From Mactra quadrangularis (lineage: Eukaryota; Mollusca; Bivalvia; Venerida; Mactridae), in NCBI GenBank assembly GCA_025267735.1, contig CM046293.1, positions 6,534,560-6,598,559 on the forward strand: DNA of 64,000 bases, read 5' to 3'. This document shows positions 33,801-48,800 of the stretch, piece after piece. The notes beneath the pieces are model-generated. The model made no database searches. It saw only the letters and a program-made list of their open reading frames with translations, and had not been told where the DNA came from. The first letter of the stretch is position 1, and every line of letters begins with the position of its first letter. The position numbers and the translations under genes were made by a program.

Positions 33801-36800
33801 ATACTGGATTGTCCAATGCTTATGATCATCATCATCACACAGATCGTTTCCATGACAACGTTTCATATAGGTCAAGGTCATCTCGACCTAAATATAAAAG
33901 AAAAACCTCATGCTGCGTGTTGTTACTCCTGGCACTCGCTGCTTTGTTGGTTGCCTTAGCAATAGGCCTAATGGTGTATTACCTTTTAAGAACAGGTACC
34001 ACTAGTTTGTTTTCTTATGTTTTACTGCATTTCTCGCGATACCATATTTAATTCAACAAATATATTGGCTTTGAAATAACGCAAAAGTTTCCAATTTTTC
34101 GGTTATATACGAATAAAGTATATATATACTTAACGAAACTTCTAAGTACACCGTTTTCTATGTTGTCAGAAATTTTCATTTTTCAACATTCATGTCCGGT
34201 CGTTAATGGAAATGAGTACAGGACTATACTGTCGTCTGCTTGCATGGTTTTCATGCTTCTTAATTGATGCAAAATTGGTATTGTCGTGCATGAGCAGAAA
34301 AGTGGAAATGCACACGTGCTTATCGTGCAAAAATTGCACGTTGTCAGTTTTAGTGAAAATCATTAGTGTGTTGATATGCATAACGAAATATCAAGAAATG
34401 GCTCTAATGTCGATCGAAGAACGAGAAATTGCCATAGGTATTTTGCCAGACGGTGCGTCACCTGCAGAATATGACTCCTAATTGCTTATTTTCTGTTTAA
34501 TCAAAACAATTGAAAAATCTTCCCATATAAACGCATGCGTGACAAAAATGGTTTTGCATTGATAAAGTAGCATGAGAACCATGAAAGCAAATGTCAGTAT
34601 GGTCCAAAACACATTTTCGTCATCGATCGGACATTAATGTTGAAAAATAAGACTTCTTACAATACTGAAATCATAGTATTTAGAAGTTTCGTTAAGTATA
34701 GTTTCAAACTAGAACTTTTAAGCCCTATAATTAATTAGCTTTGCATAAGAAATTATATTGTATCGTCCTTGCACCTGATATTTGGGATTTTTTACCTAAG
34801 CTTGACGATGGCTTGTTATCATTATAAGCTCATGATTACTTTTCTACTTTAATTGTTACGGTTTTTATAAGTAGATATAATAGTTGCCTCGCACTTTAAT
34901 CAATCACCTTGATCGCCGATGTTTTGCGGTAAACTACACATGTGTACAATTAATATTTCCTTTAGTAATACTCGTTTTTATTTGATAGATTTTTTGTAGC
35001 CCGAAGTTTTATAGTTATTCAAAAATACTTTACATTGAATATGCATAAACTTTTTAGTAAACACATGCATTAATTAGAGGTCATTTAAGCCAGAGAAGGG
35101 TCTGATGGCGCTTTAATGAATAATGCCCAGAGAGCTACAGCTCGAGCAAAGAAATAAATTTGTCACGTGACCTTCATCTACACCCACAAAATGTTGAAAT
35201 GGTATTTGGTAACAACTGTATTAATTTGCGATTTCTATACGTACTATTAAAATTTTTATTTGTTTGCATTTCAGTCCCTGCTACTCAGAAACTATGTAAG
35301 TATAAAATATGTTTTCATTTGAATGAAACTAGCAAAATTAATTGTGAAATAAGGTGGTTATTCAGCAAATAAACAACTAACAAAAATGCATTTAAAGAAT
35401 TCAATCGTTTTAATTAACACTAATTTTGTAGAAGGGTATTTGAGTACAGGCAACGACTCATGACGGGCAAACGTGACAAACTATGAAAGCTGGACGATGG
35501 AACAATATACATGGAAAATGTCCATTGAACTACAGTCTCGATGTTTGCCAAGATTTTTTTTCTAAAAACCTTTCGTTGGTTAAGATTTTCAGATTTTTTG
35601 TTTTTATATTAATTTTTGGTAAAAACCGTCTGAAGGTTTAATCTATTGTTAAGAACTGGTCTAATAAAGTTTGCACTTGCAATATTTCAATCATGATGTT
35701 TGAGGCTCAACCTCGTAGCAACGGCCTTCAAACATTATCTTAGCATTGATGAAAAGGACGATAACCATTTATACAATCTCGTCGATCATCTACGAAGATA
35801 CACCTCGGAAATCAGACGTAGTAGGAATACAACCAGGTTATAAGGTCCGGCGACTGTCATTTTCATGTCAACATTTAGTAATGACATTGTTACAAGCTTT
35901 ATTACATCATTTCATCAGTACAATGTCTTACACGTCGTATTTCTGTGTAGTTCAGCCTATACTACCACAGAAACCAAATTTCTAGATCTACTTTTTCACC
36001 TTATGATATCCGAGGTATATCTGCGTAGAAGATCGCCGAGGTAGTTCCGAATGGGACGACAACATTCTAATTATATTGTGTTTATTTCAGATTCTACTGT
36101 CGCCAATGGGTCACTTCCACTGCTCAATGTACCTTTCAAAGATTCCATGAAGAATAAATCTTCAGAAGATTTCAAGAGCTTGGCAACTCCAATTTGTGCT
36201 GAGGTAATCTTATAAATATGTGAAGTTTGATTTTCGTGAATGCATTTTCCTTGTGATCTTGCGTTTGTTTGAGAGTCAAATCAGGGTAATTCTGAATACT
36301 AGTTCACAGCATGAAGGATTTTTTTCTCAACAGAACAAATCACGACTACGGTATCATTGGGACTGATTTGTCTGATGTATATCTGATTTATGAAGAATAC
36401 AGAAGAGAGGACCTTATTCTTAATGCATTAAAAAAATCTACGAAGCTGTAAAAAAGGTGTACAAAATGACTTCTATGATGTATAGAAAAGTCCTTACAAA
36501 ATTGTGAATTTTTTATCCTGAAGAAAATGTTCTGAATATTAACCCATTTTTCTTGTAGCTGCTATTTAACTGATAAAGGTGATCATCATTGTCAAACCAA
36601 TATGTTATTTACCACAGTATATGGCTTTTACTGTTGTAACTACTGATACTTTTTTTTTACTGGGTTTAATGCCGTGTCAACACAATTTAGTTCATTTTAC
36701 GGCGTCAAGCGCACCTTACCTAGCTTTCCTGGACCATTGTCTATAACCAGTATTCACCCAACCTTTCACAAGACCGGAACATTCTCCATATTATCTAATC

Positions 36801-39800
36801 AATAGAGGAAAATTGACATTATTGTCAAATTTTCATTAAAGGGTATGGCCTCTCCGGGTGGGATCAAACCCGTACCCCCTTCGTGACACGAAATTCGAAA
36901 TCCCGGCGCGCTACCAACTGCGCTATCGATCCGGGTTGTTACTGTTTCAACTGCTAACTTCATGTTAGTCACCTTTAATTTACCTTTATTTATATGTTTT
37001 CAGTTAGATTCTTATTTCAAAGACAGTATCCATGCTAGATATTACAATAGTTGTAAAGTGGAATATTTAGAGTAAGTGTCCGTAAAGTGTTCATTTATAA
37101 AAGTCTTTGTACAAGATCTGAAAGCACCTTGTGTTTCAGACATGATAATTTTGTTCAGGAAAGAGCACTTTCTGATCTGCCTTCGTCACAGTTTAAATAT
37201 TGCTAAGTCGACCAACTAAACTCTTTAACATAACAATTTACTTTAAGTTTCTTTTGTTTATATTTTATAATCACAGTTAAAAGCACTTTTTAATGAACAA
37301 TAATTATTATTTTATTCTAACACAACCCCTACTCTAATATTTTACTTACCGCAATTGTTCGCGGAAAATGAAATCTTAAAATCAACTTATCCGGCTTCAA
37401 AATGCAATAGTCCAAAAATTCAATACTAATACGAAATATTAAGAACTTTGATGAAAACTAAAACTCAAAGTAATAATAAGGGTTGACAATGAAATAGTTC
37501 GTTGTTAAATATGATTGGAACACTAAAACATCTACAATATCGAATATCGCTATGTAAGTATACAAACGGCTAAAATAATCTGTCCACAGACAAGTTTGGT
37601 GGAAATATTTACTTGTCCGCAGATATAAATACACGAGTCGGACAAGTCGGGAATAGGAATTCCACACCCCTAGATTCAGACTTGTGCAAATTTGTACATA
37701 ACGATTTCACCTCTTATTGTAATACCTGGAAGCTAAATATTAACATAAATAAAACTAAAATTGTAATTTTTGGATCTAGAAATGACTCTATTTATAATTT
37801 TACCATTAACGGATCTCCAATTGAAATAGTTAAGATTTATAAATACCTTGGTGTTCTATTCTCCAAAAATGGTAGTTTCCTTACTGCTCGTAAACATCTG
37901 GTATAGTGCGGACGTATTGACCCCGACCTTACCTTTCTCATTTGCATCTTATTATCAGATACACATATCCCGGCGAAAATCAATACCACGCCTAATCTAC
38001 ACTTCGGCTCGTTACGTATTTAAAATAAGCAGTCGATTTACATTGATTGTAAATAGCATCGGCGGGTACATGTACTTAGTAGGGTTGCATGGGGCTTGTA
38101 GGTTTTGAGGGTGTAATGTCGGCTATGGCTTACATTATAAGTTAAACAAGACATGTATAGAGTATATATATGCATTAAAACGTGAAACTTGTTTTCTTAC
38201 ATTTGTAATTACAAATTATAATAAAATGGGCGGGGATGGCGGTTGTGGGGCTAAAACTTACAACTTATGAATTGGTAGCTAGCCTCATCTTATAATATTC
38301 TGGTCCGGCCTATGTGTAATACAGACTCATTGTACACTTTAAATGTACTTTAAAATTAATCCCTGTGTTATAATTACATTCGAGCCTTGACGGTATAATC
38401 CGATTGTTTTCGAACATTAATACTACCTTCGTATTCAATGTAATACATATTCTTGCATAAAGGTCAGATCGGGGTCAATGTGTCCGCACTATAACACAAG
38501 CTAAGAAAGCTATGAGTTTACTATATAAACGTTTATTTAACCTACACTTACCTATGGATCTAATATTAAAACTATTTGATCACACTATTGTCCCTATTCT
38601 TTTATATTCTTCGGAAATTTTGGGTTACGAGAACTGTGACATAATTGAACAAGTACATACTGAATTTCTCCGCAAGATAACACATTTAAGAAAATCAACC
38701 CCACATTATATGCTTTATGCTGAACTTGGTCGTTTTCCTCTAAAAATTTTAATACAAACCAGAATGATAAACTTTTGGAACAAACTAATCACGGGAAACA
38801 AAAATAAACTATCTTACCAAATATATAATTTTATGCTTAACTTACCTAACTTTAAGTCAAAATGGATAAATTCAATCAAAACGATACTCACTAATATTGG
38901 ACGACCTGATATATGGCGTAATCAACAAACTTGCAATTTAATTTATATAAAAAAAATAGTAAAACAGACTCTCATTGACCAAAATTATCAACATTGGCAA
39001 TCCCTCTGGCAACTTTCAACCAAAGGATTAAATTACTCTATCTATAAACATACAATAAAACTTGAAAATTATCTGAAGTACTTAAATAAAAAACGAATGG
39101 CAACCTATTTTAAAATTTCGAACCGGTAACCATTTTTTACCATGTGAAAAAGGAAGATGGATGAATGTGCCGAGTAATGAGAGAGTGTGTACTTTTTGTT
39201 CTTTAAACGACATTGGTGACGAGTTTCACTATTTACTTAAATGTCCTTTCTTTGAATTATATAGAAAATTATATTTAAAACCATATTTTTATCGTAGACC
39301 AAATATACTAAAATTCAATGAACTTTTGTCAAATGACTCTTTAAATATTCAACGATCAACCTGTAAATTTATAAAAATAATTTTTGATCATATAAAAAAT
39401 TAATTTTTCTTTTTATTTATTGAAAATATAATCTCTTTCATAGTCTCTAAGTGTATTAGGTTGTAAGTGTGAATGAGTAAGCGAGGTGTATGTATGTATA
39501 TGTATCTTGTCTATATGTCATGTGATCTTTATTAGTAATTGTAATATGTTGTACTCTTTTGTTCTCATGTACCATGTATCTTGGTGTGAGCAAATAAAGT
39601 GTATGTTCTGTTCTGTTCTGTTCTGTAAAACTCTTTGCGCTTCAGACTTATCAATTTTGTCCCGGAAAGAGCACTGTCTGCTGTGCATATTTCTCTGTTT
39701 AAACATTGCTAAATAGACTGTCTAACAAAACACTGAAAATTGACAATTCACTGTTATTAACTCTTGTTTATACTTTTTAATTACTGTATGAAGCATTTTT

Positions 39801-42800
39801 ATGAACAATATGTCGTGTGTTGAACGATACTCCATTGTAACTCCACTTATTTGCAAATGAAGTTACAATATTGTTTCGTTCAGAACTCGATGAAATCTTT
39901 TTATACTAATATGACCCCCTACTTCAATATTTTACTTGCACATACGTCATGTACGTGAAGATATGAAATGCATTTGGACAATGCGGGATGAGATGTTGTT
40001 AGTCACAAATAACTCAAGTGCTAAGCTATTTGATTCTATTTCAGAGAAGATAAAGCACCTTTACCTTGTGAATGTTCTAATATCACAGCTCCTGTTGTGT
40101 GAGTAATACATTACTTCGTTATAAGTTACTGAATAATGGTTTTGTTGATAGGTTTAAAACTGGCACTTAATGTATATTTGGAAGTTTTTCCTAGATCTAA
40201 ATATTGCGATATAAACAACGCTCACTTTGTAAATCGTGTATATATTTAACTAATATATTAGTCATTTCATATTGATACGCAACGACTAGAAATGACATTC
40301 TTTTCATATTAAATCATAAGAAAACATTATTTGCCACAAAAATAAAATTTGAAGGCTTTGCAAAGGCTATACATTAATTGTCTTAAAGTTCTCACAGTGG
40401 TTACGCCCTGCGTTGCTACTTAAACTTTTTATTTATATAACCGCTGTTGGGAGTTTGTGATTGTCCCAAATGCAGGGTTGCCGAAATGGATCTTTCCTCG
40501 ACTTCACCTATTAGCATATTTAACAAAGGATTACAGTTATATTTGTCCCATACACAATGTGTTTACAAGAGAGCGCGTGTTAAATTTGTGGAAAAAATAT
40601 TGTTATTCACATAAAAAATGGTCACATTTGGAATAGCCAATATGAGGGCTTCTCAATATTACAATTTAAAATGTATGCCCAATAAAAAGTTTTAAACTGA
40701 TACTTAAAGGTTATTATACATTTTATTGTACAATACGGAAATATATTTGGACGAGTTCACAGATTGCAAAGTCATATTGGACGAGCCGATTATAACTCTT
40801 TTGTTTGCATTAACTTTAAAATAATCATCAACACCCTCATCCCCAACAAAGCATCGTTTAGCGCACATGTACCCAACCTGCCAATAAGAAAATATTATAT
40901 ATTTTTGGATCCAATACGGGAATATATTGGACGGTCACGTGGTACAAATGCAGCTTGTCGATTGGTTAGATGTATTAGATATAATAAAACTTGATATTGC
41001 AGTAAGAAAAACACACGAGCTAATATCAATCTGATATTTCGAGCTGACATAAGTGACATAGATGAGATAGTACAGAAAACAGTTGATGATCATCTAAGTA
41101 TATTACATGGTATAGATTTTGATATCATGATGTTAGATAAGTTTATTATAGATATACGAGGACAGAAGATATTACCTACAACTACTGTTGGACCACCGGA
41201 CAATGGTAGGAAATAGTATTATACTTGTTGCCTTGATTTTGCAAAGATTCTTGAGGAAGGGTTTTCTGAAGGATGAGGGTATAGTTTATATAGACATTGG
41301 AGGGCGGGTCTTGGATGAGGATTGGCGTTTTCTGGAGAAGGAATGATGTTCGTTGAAGAGATTTTCAGGAATGCTTTTCTTAACTCGGAGGAATAACTTC
41401 TGGAAAAAGAGGTTGATATTTTAAGAAGAAAAAATAACTCTATGTTTGGAAAGTTACGCTATCATGACTAAATACATTGAATGTTTTAATAGTAGCGCAG
41501 TATTATACATTTATCACTGCTTTTGTAATGTTTCCTATAACAGCAGCTAAAGGTGATGACGATAAGTCAATAGAACTTATCATTATCAAACTAGTCATAA
41601 TTGAGTACGTCTAGTGCATTTTTTTCTTTTCGCAAAGCATTTAATTATTACAGGCACAGAAATTTGACACAAGTAACCTGTAATTTGGACTGTGCATGGT
41701 GTTGAGTTGTACGCCTTTCGATTCATTTAGTAAAACGTGACAAAGTCAGTACATTTACATAGAAACATGCTTACATATATAAGAAAATGAGGCTACTTTG
41801 CAACTCGGTAAACCATTATTTGTTTTCTAAATGTTTGAGAAATAAACTTATTGTTCATCAAACATTCATCTTTGTTATGAAGTAATTCAACTCGAGACGC
41901 TTCTAGTGGTTTCCACTATCAATATTATATATTTTTGATTTATTCAGTTGGAGTACGTGCTAATCTTTCTATATGGGTATACAACATGACATATACTGAT
42001 GCTCTAAACAACAAGAACTCTAGATTATATCAATTGTTAGCAGTTCCTTTTTGTCAAGATGTAAGTATACTCTACAACTTTCTTAATACAGGGGTCACAC
42101 TGTCCTGTAATTAAAACCAGATAGGCTTACGAAAATGGAATTTCAAACTTTGCGCGAGGATTGCTCCGAAATTAAGCGACAACCAATCAACAACCGAAGC
42201 AAGTACGACATACAGAAGGTCTCGCGATATGAACTATGTTGATGAAACGTGGTACGTGAATAGATTGCATTTTGTAGATTATGCACATTATTGTATTTTG
42301 TTCTTCTAGTGAAAACGATTTTGATAAAAATAGTTTGAATACGGAAATATCCTCCGATACTCAGTTTGAATGCAAGTTGGCTTAATGAAATTGGTACCTG
42401 GAAATCCAGCATTGTGTAGTTGGATTACTAAAATAGAAAATAAATCACCGATGGGGACCTTATGTTTTACCTGCAATGCTCACTGAGCATTGTGTTTTTA
42501 AATATGATTTTTTCAGATAATTATTAAAATATGCAGGACTGTAAACAATAAGCTTGCAACATGATAAATTCAAATGATTTTGAATGTAGCAATTTGTTTA
42601 CTGTAAGAATGCGTACTGGATATTACATCTATATTTTATTAAACGGACAGCAGGATTTTAAATCTTTATTGATATGAAGAAGCATAATAATGCCACGTAG
42701 CTAGGCTGTAACCCTCAATTTTTGTTTTGTTTTGTTTTCAGCTGGAACGAATATTTAAATCCAGTTCTCTTGCATCAAGATATCATAGCTGCCGTGTTGA

Positions 42801-45800
42801 GAGATTCAGGTAGGATAACTAGTATTCGACATGCATTATTTTGATGGTCTGTTAACAAATATGCAGGGGTGCGTTTTATCAATATTGCTGATCGTAAGGC
42901 CGGTCGTACCTTAAGTCAGCTATTTAAGACTTTCCCTACGACCTATACGTATGCCCGTTTTGACCGTGTTGGTCGTAACAGCTCGGTCTTAGTTAAGGCT
43001 ACCTGCGGTCTTAAGCCTTTCAATACAGTGATACTGCCCAAATTGAAATCAATGGCGGCCATTTTTAAGGCTTTTGCTACTAGTTAAGACTACTCTGAAC
43101 CAGCCTTAAAGTTACGGCCCGAATCTACGATTTTCGGCGACGCCTTAGCTACGACTTTGTTGATAAAACGCTCCCAGGTCTTAACTTAAGGCTTACGACC
43201 GAGTCTTAGTTAAGACTGGCCTTACGATCGTTGATAAAACGCACCCCAGAAGTTCATAAAGCTAGTTTGATACTTGCTAGAACTCGAATGCATGCAACAC
43301 GTGTATAATTATTGTAAAAATAGGTATCATATTTGATAGACATTGTTGATTTGTGTAGAATAATAAAACACTGGTCAACAGATATTTAGATATGTGAAGA
43401 TTGTCATAATATATACAACAGGAGTAAAGATGTGTGAAGTAAAGTCATTGAATATCGACAAATCTAATTATTTTTGTCCCAATTTTTGCCTTTTACAATA
43501 ATCCCATTTAACACATCAAGGTCTACTATACCAAGTAATACATATCAGAAAATGTTTTGTACACTTTATGGTAGTTTATGACTACAATACATTTCTCAGG
43601 AAACCAGTATATAATTGTAAACTGTATTCCCAACATTTTCATCATGTCAGATTTTCAAATCATATTTACCAACTCTTATCTTGTATTAAAAAAATCTTTT
43701 AATTAAATGGACAAAATAATTAATTTTCTAAAATGTTTATGTCAATAACTCTGCAAAAGTATGATTGTTTTTTTTAAATCCAGTACATGCAAAATAATTA
43801 AAATGCTGTAACGAATGAAATAAATTATGTTTTGTAATCATTTATCATCGTTTTTAATTGTACTAATAATTATTAGACTTATTCTGAAAGTTAAATTATT
43901 CTTGTTATCAGTGGTAATCCAGACATCGTGGTCAGTGATGTATGGTTCACGGGTAATGACCATTTCGGACTGACTACATCTATAAAACAGATAGTTCTTG
44001 ATGGAGCTAGACCAGTGATGGTGAATGGTATTAGACGTAAGATAGTTGGAACATTGTTGATAACACCAGCATCAGGAGATGGTAACATTATTGTTATACC
44101 TATACCTATTAACCCACAGAGTACTATCACACCTACACAGACTGTGTCTTCTACCATTGGACCAGGTGAGTTAGGTGATTTTGTTATTTTGTTGTTTATT
44201 TCTGAGATTATATTTACATATAAACGTGCCGTTTATGGTCAGCTTCCAGTTTTGCTGACTTTACAGTTTATCATTGAAATCACCTTCAGGCATGTGATCT
44301 ATTACTGTACCCATTTACATATTGATTTAGTGGAACAACTGTAGGTCAATTTCTTGCTTAAAGAAATAAACAATGCCCCTAGTGGGGTTCCAACCTGAGA
44401 CCTTTCAACCCCTAAGCGCGCGTCTAACCATTATACCACTGCTCCTTTGTAATAAAATGTATTGCACCCTTGCATGCCTCTTTGACAGTTGAATAAAATT
44501 CAACAATAGTAACCTATGCCAAAAGAAACACTTAAAAACTTACGATGGTAATACTTTTTCAGGTTTCGGTAAATACATAGAGACAATATTTCACTTTACT
44601 GGTGTAGATTATAATTCATCATACTGGGATACAAACAGTGATATATATCAATATCATGCTAATCAATTCTGTAAAGATGTAAGTATACATTCATTCATTT
44701 GTTATCATAGCGTATATACTAACTGACTTCACCTAGCAGTTTTATTAAAAAATATTATTTTAGAGAAGACATTGTTATGCTTGCTTGACCCACTTTACTG
44801 TGATTCTTAAGTAGCCAAATTTGATCTAAGAAGACAAAACTCATTTTTAATTTAGCGAATCAAGTATTAGATAAGATTTCTCAAAATAAAACTGGAAATA
44901 ATATTATAAATGAATACTATTTTTACACATGGTTAGCGCTTCAATTAGATTGGAACATTCCTCCAGAAACTTATGTTTGTTATTACAAGATTTAAGTGCA
45001 TTTAAGATATGCATATTTGATAGTTTTATGCAGTTATTCGTGAATGTTATTGAAAAATATCACCATTTTTTATTTTAGATTGAGAGAATGATATTCATGA
45101 CAAATTTACAGAACTTTTATAAAGAATGTACCCTGATCAACATGTAGTAAGTTCTTATCATATATCATAGGTACCACATATTGTATTAACCATGTCTTTT
45201 ACTAGCATGTGTAACAAAACGTACTGTTCGTTTGTTTTTTAAGTTTAACGCCGTATCAACACACTGTATAGGTCATATAACGGTGGTCAGTCAACCTACT
45301 CACTTCTCCTGGAAAGGTTAAATGGTCATATAACGGTGATCAGTCAACCTACTCACTTCTTCTGGAAAGGTTAAATCTCTGGTTTATCAGTTAACCAACT
45401 ACTAAACGCATACTTTCGTCAGTGACTGATTACTGTCCTACATAATTAAAAATTATTGGTAGGAGGGAGAATGTTCGTAGAAATAATTTTATGACCAAGC
45501 TCTACGAAAGTATGCCCCGCCCGGAAATCGAACACACGATCCTTCGATCAAAAGACTTGCGTGCTGCTGACTGAGCTAGCCGGGCGGCTGACAAAAAGTA
45601 CAAAAATACATCAGTTAAAAGGTTTACCATAATTGTCAAGCATACCTAACGCCGATCACGAAGCTAAGGAGTTGACTATTACTTGTATAAATTTAGCCTT
45701 CTCGTGTAATACATGGTTAGGGATAGACCACGAGCGATATACTTCATCTAAACCAAGTTATCAACTTTCCGTTTGACTTTTAGAGTAGTGATGCCAAGTG

Positions 45801-48800
45801 CCTACAAGTTTTTCTACATTACAGAAATCAATCAAGTCATTGGCTTTTATATTCATGCAAATAAACTCTGTAATAACGGTGTTTGACAAAAGAATGAAAA
45901 AAACACACAACGTTATACAGTGTACTTAAATATAATTTCCCATTTAATATTGCTGGTCATTGCTTCAATTTCAATATATTGACCGTAAATGGGTTTAAAG
46001 ATTTAATATAAAAATCATTTCATCTCAAAATAAATAATTTTACATTGTTTTTAGTCCACCAGGTACAGGGGAGATGTATCCAAAGTTTCGAGCAATAATC
46101 AAGTTTGATGATGCTATAAACCCAACACCTGATGATATTCGTACATTTATTAGACTGTATGCACCACAACATATATTTCCTCACAATGTAGAGACATATA
46201 AAGTTGGTGATCTATACGTCATCATGGATAATGGAGATATATTCACTAAGACTACACCATATGACACACATACTGTTGTGGTACCTACTACAACAACCAT
46301 ATACCCAACAATCTTCACAACTTACCAAGTGATCACACCTACCATTGCTCCAACGACTGTATCTTCTTCAATTGTTATAACATACAGTACGTTTTTATCC
46401 TTTTATCAACATAGATCGTATAAATAAAAACCTTGTAGAATTGTTTGTTTGTTTGGGTTTTACGGCGCACCAACACAGAAAGGCCATATCGCGCCGAAAA
46501 CCTTGTAGAATGAAATTGGTTTATACACTACGTCTTGTTTATATGCTATGTTTATGGACTAACACGTTTTAAAGAAATCAAACGAAATAGTAATATTTCG
46601 TGTGTGTTTAATTTCTGATGCTGTTGTTGATTTCGAAGTTTTTATCTAGTTCTTGTTTACTATTTATGAAAATTAGAGATTTCGTTTGATACTAATTGTT
46701 TTGACTTTTTATACATGTAATGCATTTAGCGTGGTTGTGATAACATAACAGGACATCTTTTATCAGTCTTATTTGAGACTCTTTCTTGTCTCATTAAACT
46801 AAGCAATTAGGAAGAAATGTTTTGCAAAAAGGTTGTAAACACTAGGGTTGATAGAAAATAAACTTGTTTAAACTTTTAGTAGCATTGTTAGACACAATGA
46901 ATAAAAATGCATGTAAATACAGAAAACAGTACCGAAATATATTAACAAACAAAGATGAAAAATTTATTCAAGTGGGTATACAGTATGACTAAAGTCACAA
47001 AGCACGATATAACGACACTGATAGCGTACAAGTCATTAAACGTGCATTAGCATGAAAATTATAATGCAATTGCTTTTTTGAAATATACAAATATCTTCCT
47101 TAATTGTGAATTATAAATGTGATTTACTGTTTCTTTTTTACAGATGCCACAGCAGCCTACATTCAGGGTAAATTGATAGACTTCACATATTCGTCAGATC
47201 TTGCTCAAAGTGACTCTACAAGATTTCGTGCACTGGAAGCTGGTTTTTGTGCTGACGTAATTATTAGTTTATAATAGTCATTTCAATTTTGAGGATTGAC
47301 TTGAAATTAGAAAATTATTTTGATAGTTTTGACCACGTGCTCTTTAACATTGATTTATTTATTGGATTTTTTTACCAGGTCACACTCTTCAGCTTACGTT
47401 CTAAATATGATTGTAATAAAAGTAACGCTATATTTAATGTACCCACTATTTGATGATTTATGCTGCAGTCCCATAAACATAAATATATCCGTGAGGGCAC
47501 CGTACGGGCGCCGTGCGTACAAGCTCCGCAAGGACCCGTACGAACTATTGCGTACCCCCAACGGACTGTTACGTTTTTACCAGGGTCCGTGAGATGAGCC
47601 CAGGATACAGGTTTAAGTTACAAAGTCAAATCGTGAACAAAATCGTGGCCGAATATAAATTAAACGTGCATATCTTCCAGGTACGGCTCCGTACGGGTGT
47701 GTTGTTTTGTGCCATGTGCGTATCGTCACCTTAGTACGCAAGGCTTCCTACGGCCTACGACTGTCTGCACGTACGGGTCCGCAATAAGTCATGGTTTTAT
47801 GGGACTGAGGCATAACTTAAAAAAAGCTTGACACTCATCACTTGATTAAAATGTTTTATGATTTATTTGGAGTGTTAATGGATTATCGTTTAATGTACGA
47901 ACATTCATGGGTTTCTTAATTAATTTTAAACTTTTGTCTATAGTGGACTTGGAAATTTTATTTATAGATTTAGTATCCTACGTTTTGTTTAAATCGCAAT
48001 AAATATAATTTCAGATTAACAGATATTACATTACAAGTTCTCTAAAAGAAATTTACTCAAGTTGCAGTATTGAATCATTTACGTAAGTTAAACGATTACT
48101 AATTGTTAAAGGCTGATACGTACTTACCTAAATGTAAATTACGATTCCGTAAAGAAACCTCTACTCATAAAAAGAAGCTTTCAGTAAATGAACCAAACAA
48201 ACCAATCATTGCCGTTATTATATGATCTGCTGTGATACTATCTATATCTATTCCCTTTATGATGGAATAAATCAACGTAATCGTCACACTGAAAAGCATT
48301 TGCCGTTTTTGCGAGGATTTAAATCTCGCATATCTTTGTTGATTAGCTTTTAGAAAATTTAAAAAGAAGTAATCAAATACTGAATAAAGATGTATTACAG
48401 AGATCTGGTTGATTTCTGAGGCATTTAAATGACCGATAGTGACTGGGTTTCTAATCATGATCAGTTTGTTTCTCATATACTAACTATTTAGTGTTTATTC
48501 ATTTAATCAATTAATGCATCAAAACATATCCAGTTCTCAATTTCTGTAATTCATTTCCTCTATATTTTAGACATACACACATATAGTGTCTTAAATCGTA
48601 CGAATATTGTCAAATAATAATTGTTGTATACATTTCAGGCTAAATGGTGATATAATATTTACATTGATATTTACCTCAGCATTACGTGATCATTTAAGAG
48701 CCAAGGTACCATCTGTAATCATAGATAATGCACCAAGAGATGTCATACAAAATAATGTTGTAATGAACGTTGGTAAGTATTTCAAAACATTTAATGTAGT

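Noticed and set aside
42869..43087. 72-codon frame
   Set aside because: It lies inside the 386-bp MITE.
43891..44157. 88-codon minus-strand frame
   Set aside because: Antisense shadow of exon 10.
47320..47734. Open frames of 90 and 73 codons
   Set aside because: They lie largely in the MITE-like element at 47464-47810.
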